From assembly GCF_000241465.1 (NCBI RefSeq), contig NZ_JH584235.1, positions 1,317,792 through 1,381,791 of the forward strand: a stretch of 64,000 nt of DNA, in the 5' to 3' direction. The notes under the pieces are model-generated. The model did not search any database. It was not told the DNA's origin and saw nothing but the letters and a program-made list of their open reading frames with translations. Within the stretch, counting starts at the first letter, position 1. Each line of letters begins with the position of its first letter. The position numbers were made by a program, and so were the translations under genes. Positions 24,365-32,104 of this stretch are shown here, piece by piece. Source of the stretch: Sphingomonas echinoides ATCC 14820 (GTDB taxonomy: Bacteria > Pseudomonadota > Alphaproteobacteria > Sphingomonadales > Sphingomonadaceae).

Positions 24365-25426
24365 ATGGATTTTCCCAGCGAAGCACCGACGCGTAGTGGC
24401 TCGGCGGCCGCCCCTTCCCTGGGGAACGACGCGCCGGAGGCTATGCGGCAAGATTTGCTGCCCGGGTCCGACGGCGAGCATGCGCTTCAAATCAAATATG
24501 GCTCCCGGGATCGCGCATTGAGCTTCTACGCGCATCAGGTCCTGAACTTCCTGTCGCCCCTGATGCGCACTTTTATATCGCAGCAGGAATGCATGTTTGT
24601 CGCGACCGCGAACCGCCATGGCGACTGCGACTGCAGCTCGCGATTTGGCGAACCGGGCTTCATCACTGTTCTAGGCGACCGGCATGTCCTCTATCCGGAA
24701 TATAGAGGCAATGGGGTCTTCGCCAGCCTGGGCAATATCAGCGAGAACCCCCATATCGGTTTGTTAATACTGGATTTATACCGCGAATCCCTTGGCCTGC
24801 ATATCAATGGCAAGGCGCGCATTATCGAAAGCGATGCGCTTTTGCCCCTTGCCGACAAACTTCCAAAGAATGTGTTGGTCGAGTTGGGTAAGACGGGCAA
24901 TCGGCGGCCCAGTCGATGGGTGATGGTTGAGGTCGAGGAGGCCTTCATTCAATGCTCGAAAAATATTCCGCTGGTGAAAAAGCTCGATCGGACCATCGAC
25001 CCAGGCACAGACAGCGCACAAGTAAAGAAGTCTGACTACTTTCAGCTCCACCAATTATCTTGGTACGAACGCATCGGAGGCGACGCGACGATCACCGCGA
25101 TCGTCGATGTCTATTATCGCAATATCTTGGCGGACAGCTTCGTTGCCAGCCTATTCCAGGCACCCGATACGGAAGCCCAACGCCTAAGGCTGAAGTCGTT
25201 TGTGTCGATGGCCTTTGGCGGACCTCATCCGTCCACAGGTCAGGATCTACACCGGGTCGGTGATCGGTTGGCCAGCGGGATGGTCTTCACGGAGCCTCAC
25301 TTCGATCGGGTGGTCGAGATCCTGAAGCAAACCCTCGAATCGTTGCTCGTCCACGAAGAGGCAATCCGCCAAGCGATGGCCGCAGTCGAGGCTACCCGCC
25401 ACGACATCCTGGCACGCGGCATATGA
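24365..25426 (+). CDS. PNPOx-like flavin-binding domain fused to a truncated-globin domain
   Basis: A 353-residue fusion. Residues about 40-200 form a pyridoxamine-phosphate-oxidase-like split barrel (FVATANRHGDCDCSSRFGEPGF in two parts, YPEYRGNGVFASLGNISENPHIGLL), the family that binds FMN, F420 or heme. Residues about 228-350 match a group I truncated hemoglobin (WYERIGGDATITAIVD, tyrosines YY at the B10 region, FVSMAFGGP, TEPHFDRVVEIL). Aligned to mycobacterial trHbN, the proximal F8 His position is Gly (LHRVGDRL); the nearest His is three residues earlier. ATG at 24365 is preferred over 24347 because GGAAGG lies ten bases upstream. Its stop overlaps the start of the reductase gene by four bases (ATGA), so the two are translationally coupled. 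A redox or nitric-oxide-related role is likely but unproven. Confidence 0.78.
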   Translation: MDFPSEAPTRSGSAAAPSLGNDAPEAMRQDLLPGSDGEHALQIKYGSRDRALSFYAHQVLNFLSPLMRTFISQQECMFVATANRHGDCDCSSRFGEPGFITVLGDRHVLYPEYRGNGVFASLGNISENPHIGLLILDLYRESLGLHINGKARIIESDALLPLADKLPKNVLVELGKTGNRRPSRWVMVEVEEAFIQCSKNIPLVKKLDRTIDPGTDSAQVKKSDYFQLHQLSWYERIGGDATITAIVDVYYRNILADSFVASLFQAPDTEAQRLRLKSFVSMAFGGPHPSTGQDLHRVGDRLASGMVFTEPHFDRVVEILKQTLESLLVHEEAIRQAMAAVEATRHDILARGI

Positions 25427-26727
25427 CCGCCCAAGCCGATACCAAACGTCCTACACCTGGCACCGTGGATCAGACCTTTTGGACCGAGATTTTCGCGGGC
25501 TTGTCAAATCCGGAGTCAGAGTCATTCGGCGGCACAGATCGCGCGGTGCCCCCCACCAGCCGCAGCCAGGACACGTGGATCGATCGGTTGTTTGCAGATG
25601 GCGAGGTCAACGCGGTCGCACCACCGCCACCCGCAAGCCCCGTCCTGGCCGGTCTCGTCGATGATCATGGCTCGATTCCGCTCTGGTCCGGGGGCGTCAC
25701 GACGTTGAAGGTGGCGGACATCATCGAAGAGACCCACGACGTTAAAACCTTCCGGCTGGTCGGCGAGACTCCGGTCCTGTTTTCGTATCGACCGGGCCAA
25801 TTCGTGACCTTGCTGCTCGACCTTGACGGTGAGGCGGTGCAGCGGTCCTACAGCATCTCCTCGAGCCCATCCCGGCCGCATGTCCTGGAAATCACCGTGA
25901 AGCGCGTCCCCGGCGGCCGGGTGTCGAATTGGTTGTGCGATCATGTGGCGTTAGGGCAATCGCTGACCTTGAAGGGACCAGCGGGGCGATTCACCTGCTT
26001 TGACTCCCCAGCGTCGAAGATGCTGTTCATCGCGGCAGGCAGCGGGATCTCGCCGATCATGTCGATGATCCGCTGGATCGCCGACTCCATGGCCGATGTC
26101 GATGTCGCGCTGCTCGCATCGTTCAGATCGCCGGCAGACATCATCTTCCGCAAGGAACTCGACCTCATCTCCGCGCGGCATCCGCGCTTCAGGATCGCGC
26201 TAACCCTAACCTCGGCATCGGGCGGGCAAACCGACGCTTGGACCGGTCTGACAGGGCGGATCGGCAAATCGCGCCTTGCGGAGATGGCGTCGGACCTGGA
26301 CCAGCGGCCCGTATTCCTCTGTGGGCCGGAGCCTTTTGCCGCCGCTGTCAGGAACAGCCTGGACGAGCTCGGCTTCGATCAATCCAAGCTGTACAGCGAG
26401 AGTTTCGGCAGCGGTCGCGTCGCCACTGGCGGCAAGGACTCCGCCAAGCCATTGTCGCGTTCCGGTCACCGCCACACCGTCCACTTCAGCAAAAGCGGGA
26501 AGACGGTCGAGACGGATGGGGCCTCCACCATCCTGGAGCTGGCGGAGGCGCACGCTATTGAGCTCGACCATGCTTGCCGCGTCGGCAGTTGCGGCGAGTG
26601 CGAGGTGCGCTTTACCGGCCTGCTTTGCGAAAAGCTCGAGTTCGAGACGGTGGGGCGCGAGAAAGCGACTGGATTGGCGCTCGCCTGTTGCAGCGTCGCT
26701 TTGTCTGATCTTGTCGTGGCCGCCTGA
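25423..26727 (+). CDS. FAD/NAD(P)H oxidoreductase with C-terminal 2Fe-2S ferredoxin domain
   Basis: A 434-residue electron-transfer protein of the ferredoxin-reductase class (similar in layout to Hcr and to the reductases of oxygenases). After an 80-residue variable N-terminus, the FAD-binding barrel has RPGQFVTLLL and RSYSISSSP, and the NAD-binding domain has GSGISPIMSM and FLCGPEPF. A plant-type ferredoxin domain follows (about 350-434) with CRVGSCGEC and a final Cys in ALACC, so all four cluster ligands are present. The ATG overlaps the stop of the PNPOx-globin gene. The natural inference is that it feeds electrons from NAD(P)H to that partner. Single proteins joining PNPOx, reductase and ferredoxin parts are known to me; here they are split with a globin added. 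Confidence 0.87.
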   Translation: MTAQADTKRPTPGTVDQTFWTEIFAGLSNPESESFGGTDRAVPPTSRSQDTWIDRLFADGEVNAVAPPPPASPVLAGLVDDHGSIPLWSGGVTTLKVADIIEETHDVKTFRLVGETPVLFSYRPGQFVTLLLDLDGEAVQRSYSISSSPSRPHVLEITVKRVPGGRVSNWLCDHVALGQSLTLKGPAGRFTCFDSPASKMLFIAAGSGISPIMSMIRWIADSMADVDVALLASFRSPADIIFRKELDLISARHPRFRIALTLTSASGGQTDAWTGLTGRIGKSRLAEMASDLDQRPVFLCGPEPFAAAVRNSLDELGFDQSKLYSESFGSGRVATGGKDSAKPLSRSGHRHTVHFSKSGKTVETDGASTILELAEAHAIELDHACRVGSCGECEVRFTGLLCEKLEFETVGREKATGLALACCSVALSDLVVAA

Positions 26728-26894
26728 CGCAAGTCTGCCTCATTCAGATCGGCTCGCTTTGGGAGATGGGGCGGTCGACGGCCGCAGCCCAGCGCCGTTC
26801 GAACGAACCGCCTCACTCTGAGCAAGGGGCTCTCCGCTGAAGCGGTGCCCGTCCACACCTCGTTCACGTCCGTGCGGCTCACGCGACAGGCTAC

Positions 26895-26927
26895 AAAAAA
26901 GCCCGCTAAGCCTTTGGCTTAGCGGGC
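26895..26927 (-). terminator. Intrinsic terminator of the tRNA-Val transcript
   Basis: GCCCGCTAAGCC pairs with GGCTTAGCGGGC around a three-base loop. Read on the minus strand it is followed by six T residues, and it sits seven bases after the tRNA CCA end. On the plus strand it has four T residues, so it may also end the reductase operon transcript. The 170 bases between that operon and this hairpin show no gene. Confidence 0.9.
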
Positions 26928-26933
26928 TTTTAA

Positions 26934-27008
26934 TGGTGGGCGTGGCAAGGATTGAACTTGCGACCCCTGCGATGTCAACACAGTGCTCTACCACTGAGCT
27001 ACACGCCC
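26934..27008 (-). tRNA. tRNA-Val (GAC)
   Basis: A 75-base cloverleaf read on the minus strand: acceptor GGGCGTG pairing with CACGCCC, D arm GCTC/GAGC, anticodon arm CTGTG-TTGACAT-CGCAG giving anticodon GAC, variable loop GGGTC, T arm GCAAG-TTCAATC-CTTGC, discriminator A and encoded CCA. GAC reads valine GTC and GTT codons. No duplicated tRNA 3-prime end was seen nearby, so there is no sign of an integrated element here. Confidence 0.95.
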
Positions 27009-27086
27009 ACTTCGCCGCAGCAAGTGCCTGGCGAGGGGCGGCCTTTAACGAAGCCTTGGCCGTCGCGCAAGCGTCTGCTGCACGAT

Positions 27087-27464
27087 TTAAATATTGTCGC
27101 TCGCGCGCTCGTGCTCGAACAGGCGATCGACCTCCAGAACGATATCGCGCAAGTGAAACGGCTTGGACAGCACGCGCGCCTGCGGCATCGTCTTGCCTGC
27201 CTTCAGCGTCACGGCGGCAAAGCCGGTGATGAACATCACCCGCAGGTCCGGCAGCATGTCCCCGGCCTTCTGCGCGAGTTCAATGCCGTCCATTTCGGGC
27301 ATGACGATATCGGTGAGCAGCAAGTCGAAATGCTCGGTTTCCAACAGCGGAATCGCTGCTGTCCCGCGATCGACCGCCGCCACTGCATAGCCGGACCGTT
27401 CAAGCGCGCGAGTCAGATATTCGCGCATCACGCGATCATCCTCGGCCAGCAATATGCGTATCAT
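27087..27464 (-). CDS. cpdR: Single-domain response regulator CpdR
   Basis: A 125-residue receiver-only protein closely resembling Caulobacter CpdR, which in its unphosphorylated form primes ClpXP to degrade cell-cycle proteins. Key residues are all present: the acidic pair in LLAEDDRVM, phospho-acceptor Asp in LLTDIVMPEMDGIELA, Thr in MFITGFAAV and Lys in VLSKPFHLRDIV. The run DIVMPEMDGIELA plus FITGFAAV is nearly diagnostic for CpdR. ATG at 27464 is used because the conserved MIRILLAEDD begins there; the open frame extends 19 codons upstream without similarity. It lies between the tRNA and the divergent N-formylglutamate amidohydrolase. Confidence 0.9.
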   Translation of the reverse strand: MIRILLAEDDRVMREYLTRALERSGYAVAAVDRGTAAIPLLETEHFDLLLTDIVMPEMDGIELAQKAGDMLPDLRVMFITGFAAVTLKAGKTMPQARVLSKPFHLRDIVLEVDRLFEHERASDNI

Positions 27465-27577
27465 TCCAAAATCCCGCTTCGCAGCCCACAGCTGCGGTTT
27501 ACCATTCTTTCCTATGCGCAAAGCCCTTAATATTTTCCAGCCGGATCGCGCCGTACCTTGTGCTACAAAGGGGTGAG

Positions 27578-28426
27578 ATGACCGCTCCGGAATGCGCCTT
27601 CGACCGTCATGGTGATGATCCGCCGACCAGCCCGATCGTGCTGTCGGTGCCGCATGCCGGGCGCGACTATCCGCTCGCGCTGAGGGCCGCGCTGCGGGTT
27701 CCGCTGGCGGCCGCGACGGTGCTGGAGGATCGCTATATCGATGCCGTCGCCCTTGCCGCGCACCGCGATGAAACGCTGTTCGTGCAACGCCGCGCGCGGG
27801 CGTGGATTGACCTCAACCGTTCCGAGCAGGAACGCGATCCGGCGATCGATGAGGGCGCAGCCTGGACCGCCTTGCCGCTCGCCTCCGCCAAATTGCGCGG
27901 CGGGCTCGGCCTCGTCCCGCGGCGAGTCGCCGGGGCGGGCGAATTGTGGCGGCGGCGGCTGGATGCGCAGGACGTCGCCGCCCGCATCCGTGACGATCAC
28001 CGCCCCTATCACGCTGCGCTCGCCCTCGCGCTGGCTGCGGCGCGGGCGCGCTTTGGCACCGCCGTGCTACTCGATATCCACTCGATGCCGTCGCTTGGGC
28101 CGGATCAGCCAAGACTAGTCATTGGGGATCGCTTCGGGCGCAGTGCCGGCACGCGCTTCATCGCCGCGATCGAAGCGGTGGCGGCGCGCCACGGGGTCAT
28201 GGCGGCGCTGAACACGCCTTATGCCGGTGGCCACATCCTCGACACGCATGCGCGGCCCGCCAGCGGCGTGCATGCCATTCAAATCGAATTCGACCGCAGC
28301 CTCTATCTCGACCCTGCGGGCGACCGCCCAGGGGATACCCTGCCCGCCGTCGCGCGGTTGCTGCGCGACATGATCGATGCGCTGGCCGACGAAGCGGCGA
28401 CCACTCTTTCGATTGCGGCGGAATAA
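27578..28426 (+). CDS. N-formylglutamate amidohydrolase
   Basis: A 282-residue zinc-type amidohydrolase of the HutG2/FGase family, which releases formate from N-formyl-L-glutamate in histidine degradation or acts on related substrates. Seen in the sequence: VLSVPHAGRDYP at the N-terminus, DRYIDAVA, ARAWIDLNRSEQERDP, DDHRPYHAAL, VLLDIHSMPSLG and IQIEFDRSLYLD, which are the characteristic blocks. No other hut gene is in the window, so the physiological role may be different. ATG at 27578 has AAGGGGTGAG directly upstream and is preferred over a GTG at 27560. It diverges from cpdR. Confidence 0.87.
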   Translation: MTAPECAFDRHGDDPPTSPIVLSVPHAGRDYPLALRAALRVPLAAATVLEDRYIDAVALAAHRDETLFVQRRARAWIDLNRSEQERDPAIDEGAAWTALPLASAKLRGGLGLVPRRVAGAGELWRRRLDAQDVAARIRDDHRPYHAALALALAAARARFGTAVLLDIHSMPSLGPDQPRLVIGDRFGRSAGTRFIAAIEAVAARHGVMAALNTPYAGGHILDTHARPASGVHAIQIEFDRSLYLDPAGDRPGDTLPAVARLLRDMIDALADEAATTLSIAAE

Positions 28427-28534
28427 AAAAACCACCGCGTGCAATGCAGCACGCGGTGGCCAAGGTTCAGGGAGGAGGCACCCTGAAAGAGTGCCGCGCG
28501 GCCCCGCGAAAGGGGGGAACACGAAGCCGCGTGC
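28424..28534 (-). ncRNA. Small RNA candidate with anti-Shine-Dalgarno loop
   Basis: A gap of 170 bases holds a complete minus-strand transcription unit. There is a strong promoter (next entry), a GC-rich 5-prime part, then a hairpin TTCAGGG / CCCTGAA whose eight-base loop TGCCTCCT exposes CCUCCU, complementary to ribosome-binding sites. It ends in an intrinsic terminator: CCACCGCGTGC / GCACGCGGTGG followed by seven T residues (28431-28424 region). Length about 110 nt. No open frame fits. Alphaproteobacterial trans-acting sRNAs of the suhB/mmgR (alpha-r8) group have, as I recall, such an exposed UCCUCC motif and GC-rich terminator; a covariance search would settle the family. The neighbouring N-formylglutamate amidohydrolase and b561 genes are coding. 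Confidence 0.75.
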
Positions 28535-28538
28535 GACT

Positions 28539-28567
28539 GATATAGGTAAGAGGTTTTCACGCTTCAA
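28539..28567 (-). promoter_or_regulatory. sigma70 promoter of the small RNA
   Basis: On the minus strand TTGAAG (28567-28562) and TATATC (28544-28539) are separated by 17 bases. Transcription should begin at about 28532-28534, just before the GC-rich start of the small RNA. It lies after the stop of the cytochrome b561 gene on the same strand. Confidence 0.7.
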
Positions 28568-28596
28568 GGCCCAAATTTCGGCCCGATCGATCGGAA

Positions 28597-29157
28597 TTAT
28601 TCGGGCCGCGTCAGCGCGGGGATCATCCGGGTGAGCGTACCGTCGCGCAACACAAAATGGTGACGCAGCGCGGCACAGACGTGCAGCACGATCAACCCTG
28701 CCATCACATAGCCGAGCGGGCCATGCGCCGTATGGGCAAGGCCGCTGACGGCGCGAGGAATGGGCAGAACCGGCACGTCGAACAGGCCAAACCAAGAAAA
28801 CGCGGCACCGACCGGCTTGCGCGACGCTAGCATCCAGCCCGTGACCGGTAACGCCAACAGCAACAGGTAAAACGCGCCGTGGGTGAGCCCGGCGACGGCG
28901 CGTTCCCAACCCGCCGATTTCGCGGGCGGCGGCGGCGGGCGATGCAGCAACCGCCACGCCACGCGCGCGACCGTCAGCACCAGCACGCACAGGCCGATCG
29001 CCATGTGAAAGGGGATCGCCCCTTTCACGCCGTCGAGCAGCGAGTCATGCAACAGCCCGATCACCAGATTGACCAAGACCAACGCGGCGACGATCCAGTG
29101 CAACCAGATCGCCCCGCGCGTATAATGGTCGAGCACGATGATCGCGCTGCGCGCCAT
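28597..29157 (-). CDS. Cytochrome b561 (bacterial YodB/CybB family)
   Basis: A 186-residue four-helix membrane protein binding two b hemes, moving electrons from quinol to acceptors such as superoxide. The pattern fits: HYTRGAIWLHWIVA in helix 1, FHMAIGLCVL in helix 2, VAGLTHGAFYLLLLALPVTGWM in helix 3 (histidine in THG), and HGPLGYVMAGLIVLHVCAALRHHFV in helix 4 with several histidines. The ATG comes one base after the stop of sapC, so the two genes form an operon with coupled translation. The partner of the hemes is unknown. Confidence 0.88.
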   Translation of the reverse strand: MARSAIIVLDHYTRGAIWLHWIVAALVLVNLVIGLLHDSLLDGVKGAIPFHMAIGLCVLVLTVARVAWRLLHRPPPPPAKSAGWERAVAGLTHGAFYLLLLALPVTGWMLASRKPVGAAFSWFGLFDVPVLPIPRAVSGLAHTAHGPLGYVMAGLIVLHVCAALRHHFVLRDGTLTRMIPALTRPE

Positions 29158-29158
29158 C

Positions 29159-29929
29159 TTAGTCGATCAGTTGCGGAACAGGGGCCTTGCCGAGCTTGAC
29201 CTGACGATCGAACACCTGCGGCAGCGTCGAGAGCGAGAACAGGTGCGCATAGAGCAACGGCAGCAAGCCCGACTTTTGAATCTTGCGCAGCTGGTCGCCG
29301 CGCAGGTCGTTGAGCTTTTCCTCGTTCACCATCTGGAAGCCGCGATAGATGAAGGGCTTGTCATTGCCTTCGATCTGCAGCGTGACTTCGCCCTCCATCA
29401 GCAAGTCCAGTTCGCGAAGCTCGTTCATGAAGTTCGCGGTGCGGGCACCCGCCTGCTCGAACTGTTCGTTGAAGGCGAGGATGTTCTGCACGATCTCGGT
29501 CGGCTTGCCTTCGGCGAACAGCGGCTCGCCATCATCGAACGCACCAATCGCCTCGCCTGTGGGGTCGAAGCACAGCGACAATTCTTCGGCGTCGGGACGC
29601 AACCGCGCCAGCATGAAGGGATAGCGGCGCACATAGGCCGGCACATAGACCTGATCTTCGGTCAGCTTGCCATCGTCGCCGATGAAAACGTTAACGCCTT
29701 CGTTCAGGCCCATCAGCGCGATCGGGATCGCATCGTCGCCGCTGGTGAAGACGATCGGGAGCGAGCGCTGCGCGGCAACGAATTCATCCACCGTGATCGG
29801 GATGGCGTGCTGACCCACCAGGAAAGACGCCCGGTCCAGCGCGCGGAAACGGAAAGCTGCGTGCACGTCGCTCGAAAGAGGCTCGAGCGCGTTGTAGAAC
29901 AGCGGAAGGGATTGCGGCGCGCTGGCCAT
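29159..29929 (-). CDS. SapC family protein
   Basis: A 256-residue protein of the SapC family (named after a protein associated with the Campylobacter S-layer; molecular role unclear). Typical features: an N-terminal PLFYNALEPLSSDVH, FVAAQRSLPIVFTSGDDAIPIALMGL in two segments, YVPAYVRRYPFMLA and a conserved ELSLCFD. No signal peptide or membrane helix is visible, so it is likely cytoplasmic or exported by another route. In alphaproteobacteria SapC genes often lie near oxygenases or TonB receptors; here the direct partner is cytochrome b561. Family certain, function unknown. Confidence 0.85.
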   Translation of the reverse strand: MASAPQSLPLFYNALEPLSSDVHAAFRFRALDRASFLVGQHAIPITVDEFVAAQRSLPIVFTSGDDAIPIALMGLNEGVNVFIGDDGKLTEDQVYVPAYVRRYPFMLARLRPDAEELSLCFDPTGEAIGAFDDGEPLFAEGKPTEIVQNILAFNEQFEQAGARTANFMNELRELDLLMEGEVTLQIEGNDKPFIYRGFQMVNEEKLNDLRGDQLRKIQKSGLLPLLYAHLFSLSTLPQVFDRQVKLGKAPVPQLID

Positions 29930-29990
29930 CAGAAATTCTCCATCGACTAAGATAAAGCACGCGGCTTGCTATGCCTGATGGCCGCTGGCT

Positions 29991-31469
29991 CTATGGTGCG
30001 CGCGGCGTTTCTGCAAGGCCGAGCAATTTGCCGGGATTCATCAGTCCTTGCGGATCGAGCGCGGCCTTGATCGCGCGGAGCGAAGCGAGGCGCGCGGGCG
30101 AGGACAAACGCTCCAGCTCCGCCCGCTTCATTTGCCCGATGCCATGTTCGGCGGAAATCGAACCGCCCGCCGCGACCACCAGATCATGCACGAATCGCGT
30201 CACGCCTGGCGCATCCTCGCCATACCAGCGCGTCGCATCGACCCCTGCGGGCGCACGGACGTGGAAGTGGACATTGCCATCGCCCAGATGACCGAACGCG
30301 GTGGCATGGGTGCCGGGAAAGCGCGCCTCGGCGGCGGCGGCGGCCTCGATCATGAAGCGCGGCATCGTCGCGACCGGGACCGAGATGTCATGCTGCACGG
30401 CCGGTCCGCTGGCGCGCTCCGCTGCGGACAAAGAGTCGCGAATGCGCCAGAACGCTTCGGCTTGCGCTTCCGAGGCGGCGATCGTCGCGTCCGCGACCAG
30501 GCCATCGGTAATGGCGGCACCGAGCACACGCTCCAGCAACACAGCAGGTGCCTCGGCGGCGGCATTGGCGGTTGTCGCCTCGATCAGCACATGCCACGCA
30601 TGCGGCCCGGCGAGCGGCGCGCGTGTGCCCGGAATATGCTGCAGCACCAGTGCCAGCGAATCCCCCGGGATGATCTCGAAACTTTCAACCGAATCACTCG
30701 CGCGCTCGAGCCGCCGCAACAGAGACAACGCCGTTTCGGGGTCGGGCACTCCGGCCCATGCCACCGCGCGCTGCACCACTGCGGGATACAGGCAGACGGT
30801 TATCGCGGTGATGATGCCGAGCGTTCCTTCCGCCCCGATCAACAGATGGTCGAGATCATAGCCACGATTGTCCTTCTTGAGCGCCGCCAGCCCATCGAAA
30901 ACCTCCCCGCCGGGCAACACCGCCTCCACGCCCGCGACCAGCCCGCGCATCGTGCCGAACCGCAGCACCTGCGTACCGCCGGCATTGGTCGACGCCAGTC
31001 CGCCCATCGTGGCACTACCGCGCGCGCCAAGCGTGAGCGGAAAGCGCATGCCGTGCGCCGCCGCCGCGGCATGGAGATCGGCGAGAATCACCCCCGCCTC
31101 CACCACCGCCAACCCGGCCGCAGGATCGATCGAGCGTATGCGATTCATCCGCCGCAACGACAGGATGAGCGCCGAGCCGTCGGCAGGCGGCGTGGCACCG
31201 CCGACCATCGACGTGTTGCCGCCTTGTGGCACCAGCGGGACGCCATGTTCCGCCGCGAAGCGCATCACCTGCGCAACGCCCTCAACGCTATCTGGCGATA
31301 GAATCGCGGCGGTGCGGCCGTGAAAACGGCCGCGCCAGTCGGTCAGCCACGGGGCGATGTCCTGTGCATCGGTCGTGACCGCCTTCGGCCCCAGCGCCGC
31401 CTCGACGGCGCGGATGGCCTGCTGCTGGGCAAGGGTGCTATTGTCGGTTGAAGAGCGGGCATGCATCAT
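29991..31469 (-). CDS. FAD-linked 2-hydroxyacid dehydrogenase (GlcD / D-2-hydroxyglutarate dehydrogenase type)
   Basis: A 492-residue flavoprotein of the vanillyl-alcohol-oxidase fold. It oxidises D-lactate, glycolate or D-2-hydroxyglutarate with electrons passed to quinone or an electron-transfer flavoprotein. The FAD domain shows VPQGGNTSMVGGATP, LTLGARGSATMGGLASTNAGG in pieces, and LLIGAEGTLGIIT. The C-terminal FAD-oxidase domain has FGHLGDGNVHFHV and the terminal SAEHGIGQMKR and DPQGLMNPGKLL, all canonical. The family is certain but substrate is not; similarity of the FGHLGDGN block is shared by several substrate types. It is the first gene of the minus-strand run, 60 bases before sapC. 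Confidence 0.87.
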   Translation of the reverse strand: MMHARSSTDNSTLAQQQAIRAVEAALGPKAVTTDAQDIAPWLTDWRGRFHGRTAAILSPDSVEGVAQVMRFAAEHGVPLVPQGGNTSMVGGATPPADGSALILSLRRMNRIRSIDPAAGLAVVEAGVILADLHAAAAAHGMRFPLTLGARGSATMGGLASTNAGGTQVLRFGTMRGLVAGVEAVLPGGEVFDGLAALKKDNRGYDLDHLLIGAEGTLGIITAITVCLYPAVVQRAVAWAGVPDPETALSLLRRLERASDSVESFEIIPGDSLALVLQHIPGTRAPLAGPHAWHVLIEATTANAAAEAPAVLLERVLGAAITDGLVADATIAASEAQAEAFWRIRDSLSAAERASGPAVQHDISVPVATMPRFMIEAAAAAEARFPGTHATAFGHLGDGNVHFHVRAPAGVDATRWYGEDAPGVTRFVHDLVVAAGGSISAEHGIGQMKRAELERLSSPARLASLRAIKAALDPQGLMNPGKLLGLAETPRAP

Positions 31470-31550
31470 CCTTTTGCCCTACCATCCGTATCGACCAACG
31501 CCAATTCATCCGGCATTCAACCATTCACGGTAACGCTGATCGCTATATCT

Positions 31551-32009
31551 ATGCCCAACCGCGCCCTTCCCGCTTCGTTGCTCCTTGCGCTCGCGTCGAC
31601 CAGTTCGGCCGCGACGGCGCATAGCGACGGCGTTGCGCTAGCCCAGTTGACCATCCACCAGCGCATCGTGATTCGTATTCCGCGGGTTCTGGGCGGGCGC
31701 ACGCCGCAGCGATCCGAACTCGCCCCGCCCCGCTTCACCGAGAAAAAAGGCCCGAAATGCGTGGCCATGGCGGCGGTTGAGGGTGCGCTGATCTCCGGCG
31801 ACGACAGCGTGGACTTGATCCTGATCGACGATACGCGCCTGCGCGCACGGTTCGACAACAAATGCCCCGCGCTTGATTTCTATTCGGGCCTTTACCTGAA
31901 GAGCACGCCGGACGGCATGGTCTGCGCCGGGCGCGACTCGATCCGCGCGCGATCGGGCAGTGCCTGCCGAATCGATGGTTTCAAGCGGCTGGTGGCCAAA
32001 GGCAAGTAG
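31551..32009 (+). CDS. Exported protein of unknown function
   Basis: A 152-residue protein with a Sec signal peptide (LPASLLLALASTSSAATAHS) and a mature domain with two to three cysteines (KKGPKCVAM, NKCPALDF, GSACRIDGFK) likely paired in the periplasm. It contains the pattern ISGDDSVDLILIDDTRLRAR, suggesting a small beta domain. I do not recognise the family. ATG at 31551 is chosen because the signal peptide begins there. It diverges from the FAD-oxidase gene and lies 95 bases before the DEAD-box helicase. Confidence 0.55.
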   Translation: MPNRALPASLLLALASTSSAATAHSDGVALAQLTIHQRIVIRIPRVLGGRTPQRSELAPPRFTEKKGPKCVAMAAVEGALISGDDSVDLILIDDTRLRARFDNKCPALDFYSGLYLKSTPDGMVCAGRDSIRARSGSACRIDGFKRLVAKGK

Positions 32010-32068
32010 AACGCACCCGTTTACCTTGACATTTCGCCCCTGATCGGCAAGCGCTTTTCAACCGTTCG

Positions 32069-32093
32069 CGGGCGCTTCGCCCGGGCGCTTTTT
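32069..32093 (+). terminator. Weak terminator-like hairpin before the DEAD-box helicase
   Basis: CGGGCG pairs with CGCCCG around CTT; after GGCGC a run of five T residues follows. It could end the exported-protein transcript or attenuate the helicase leader. The stem is short, so confidence is limited. A TTGACA hexamer about 40 bases upstream has no clear -10 partner. Confidence 0.35.
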
Positions 32094-32104
32094 CCGGATA
32101 CCGC

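Noticed and set aside
26728..27010. Possible integration site at tRNA-Val with the globin operon as island
   Set aside because: No integrase and no duplicated tRNA 3-prime end was found on the far side.
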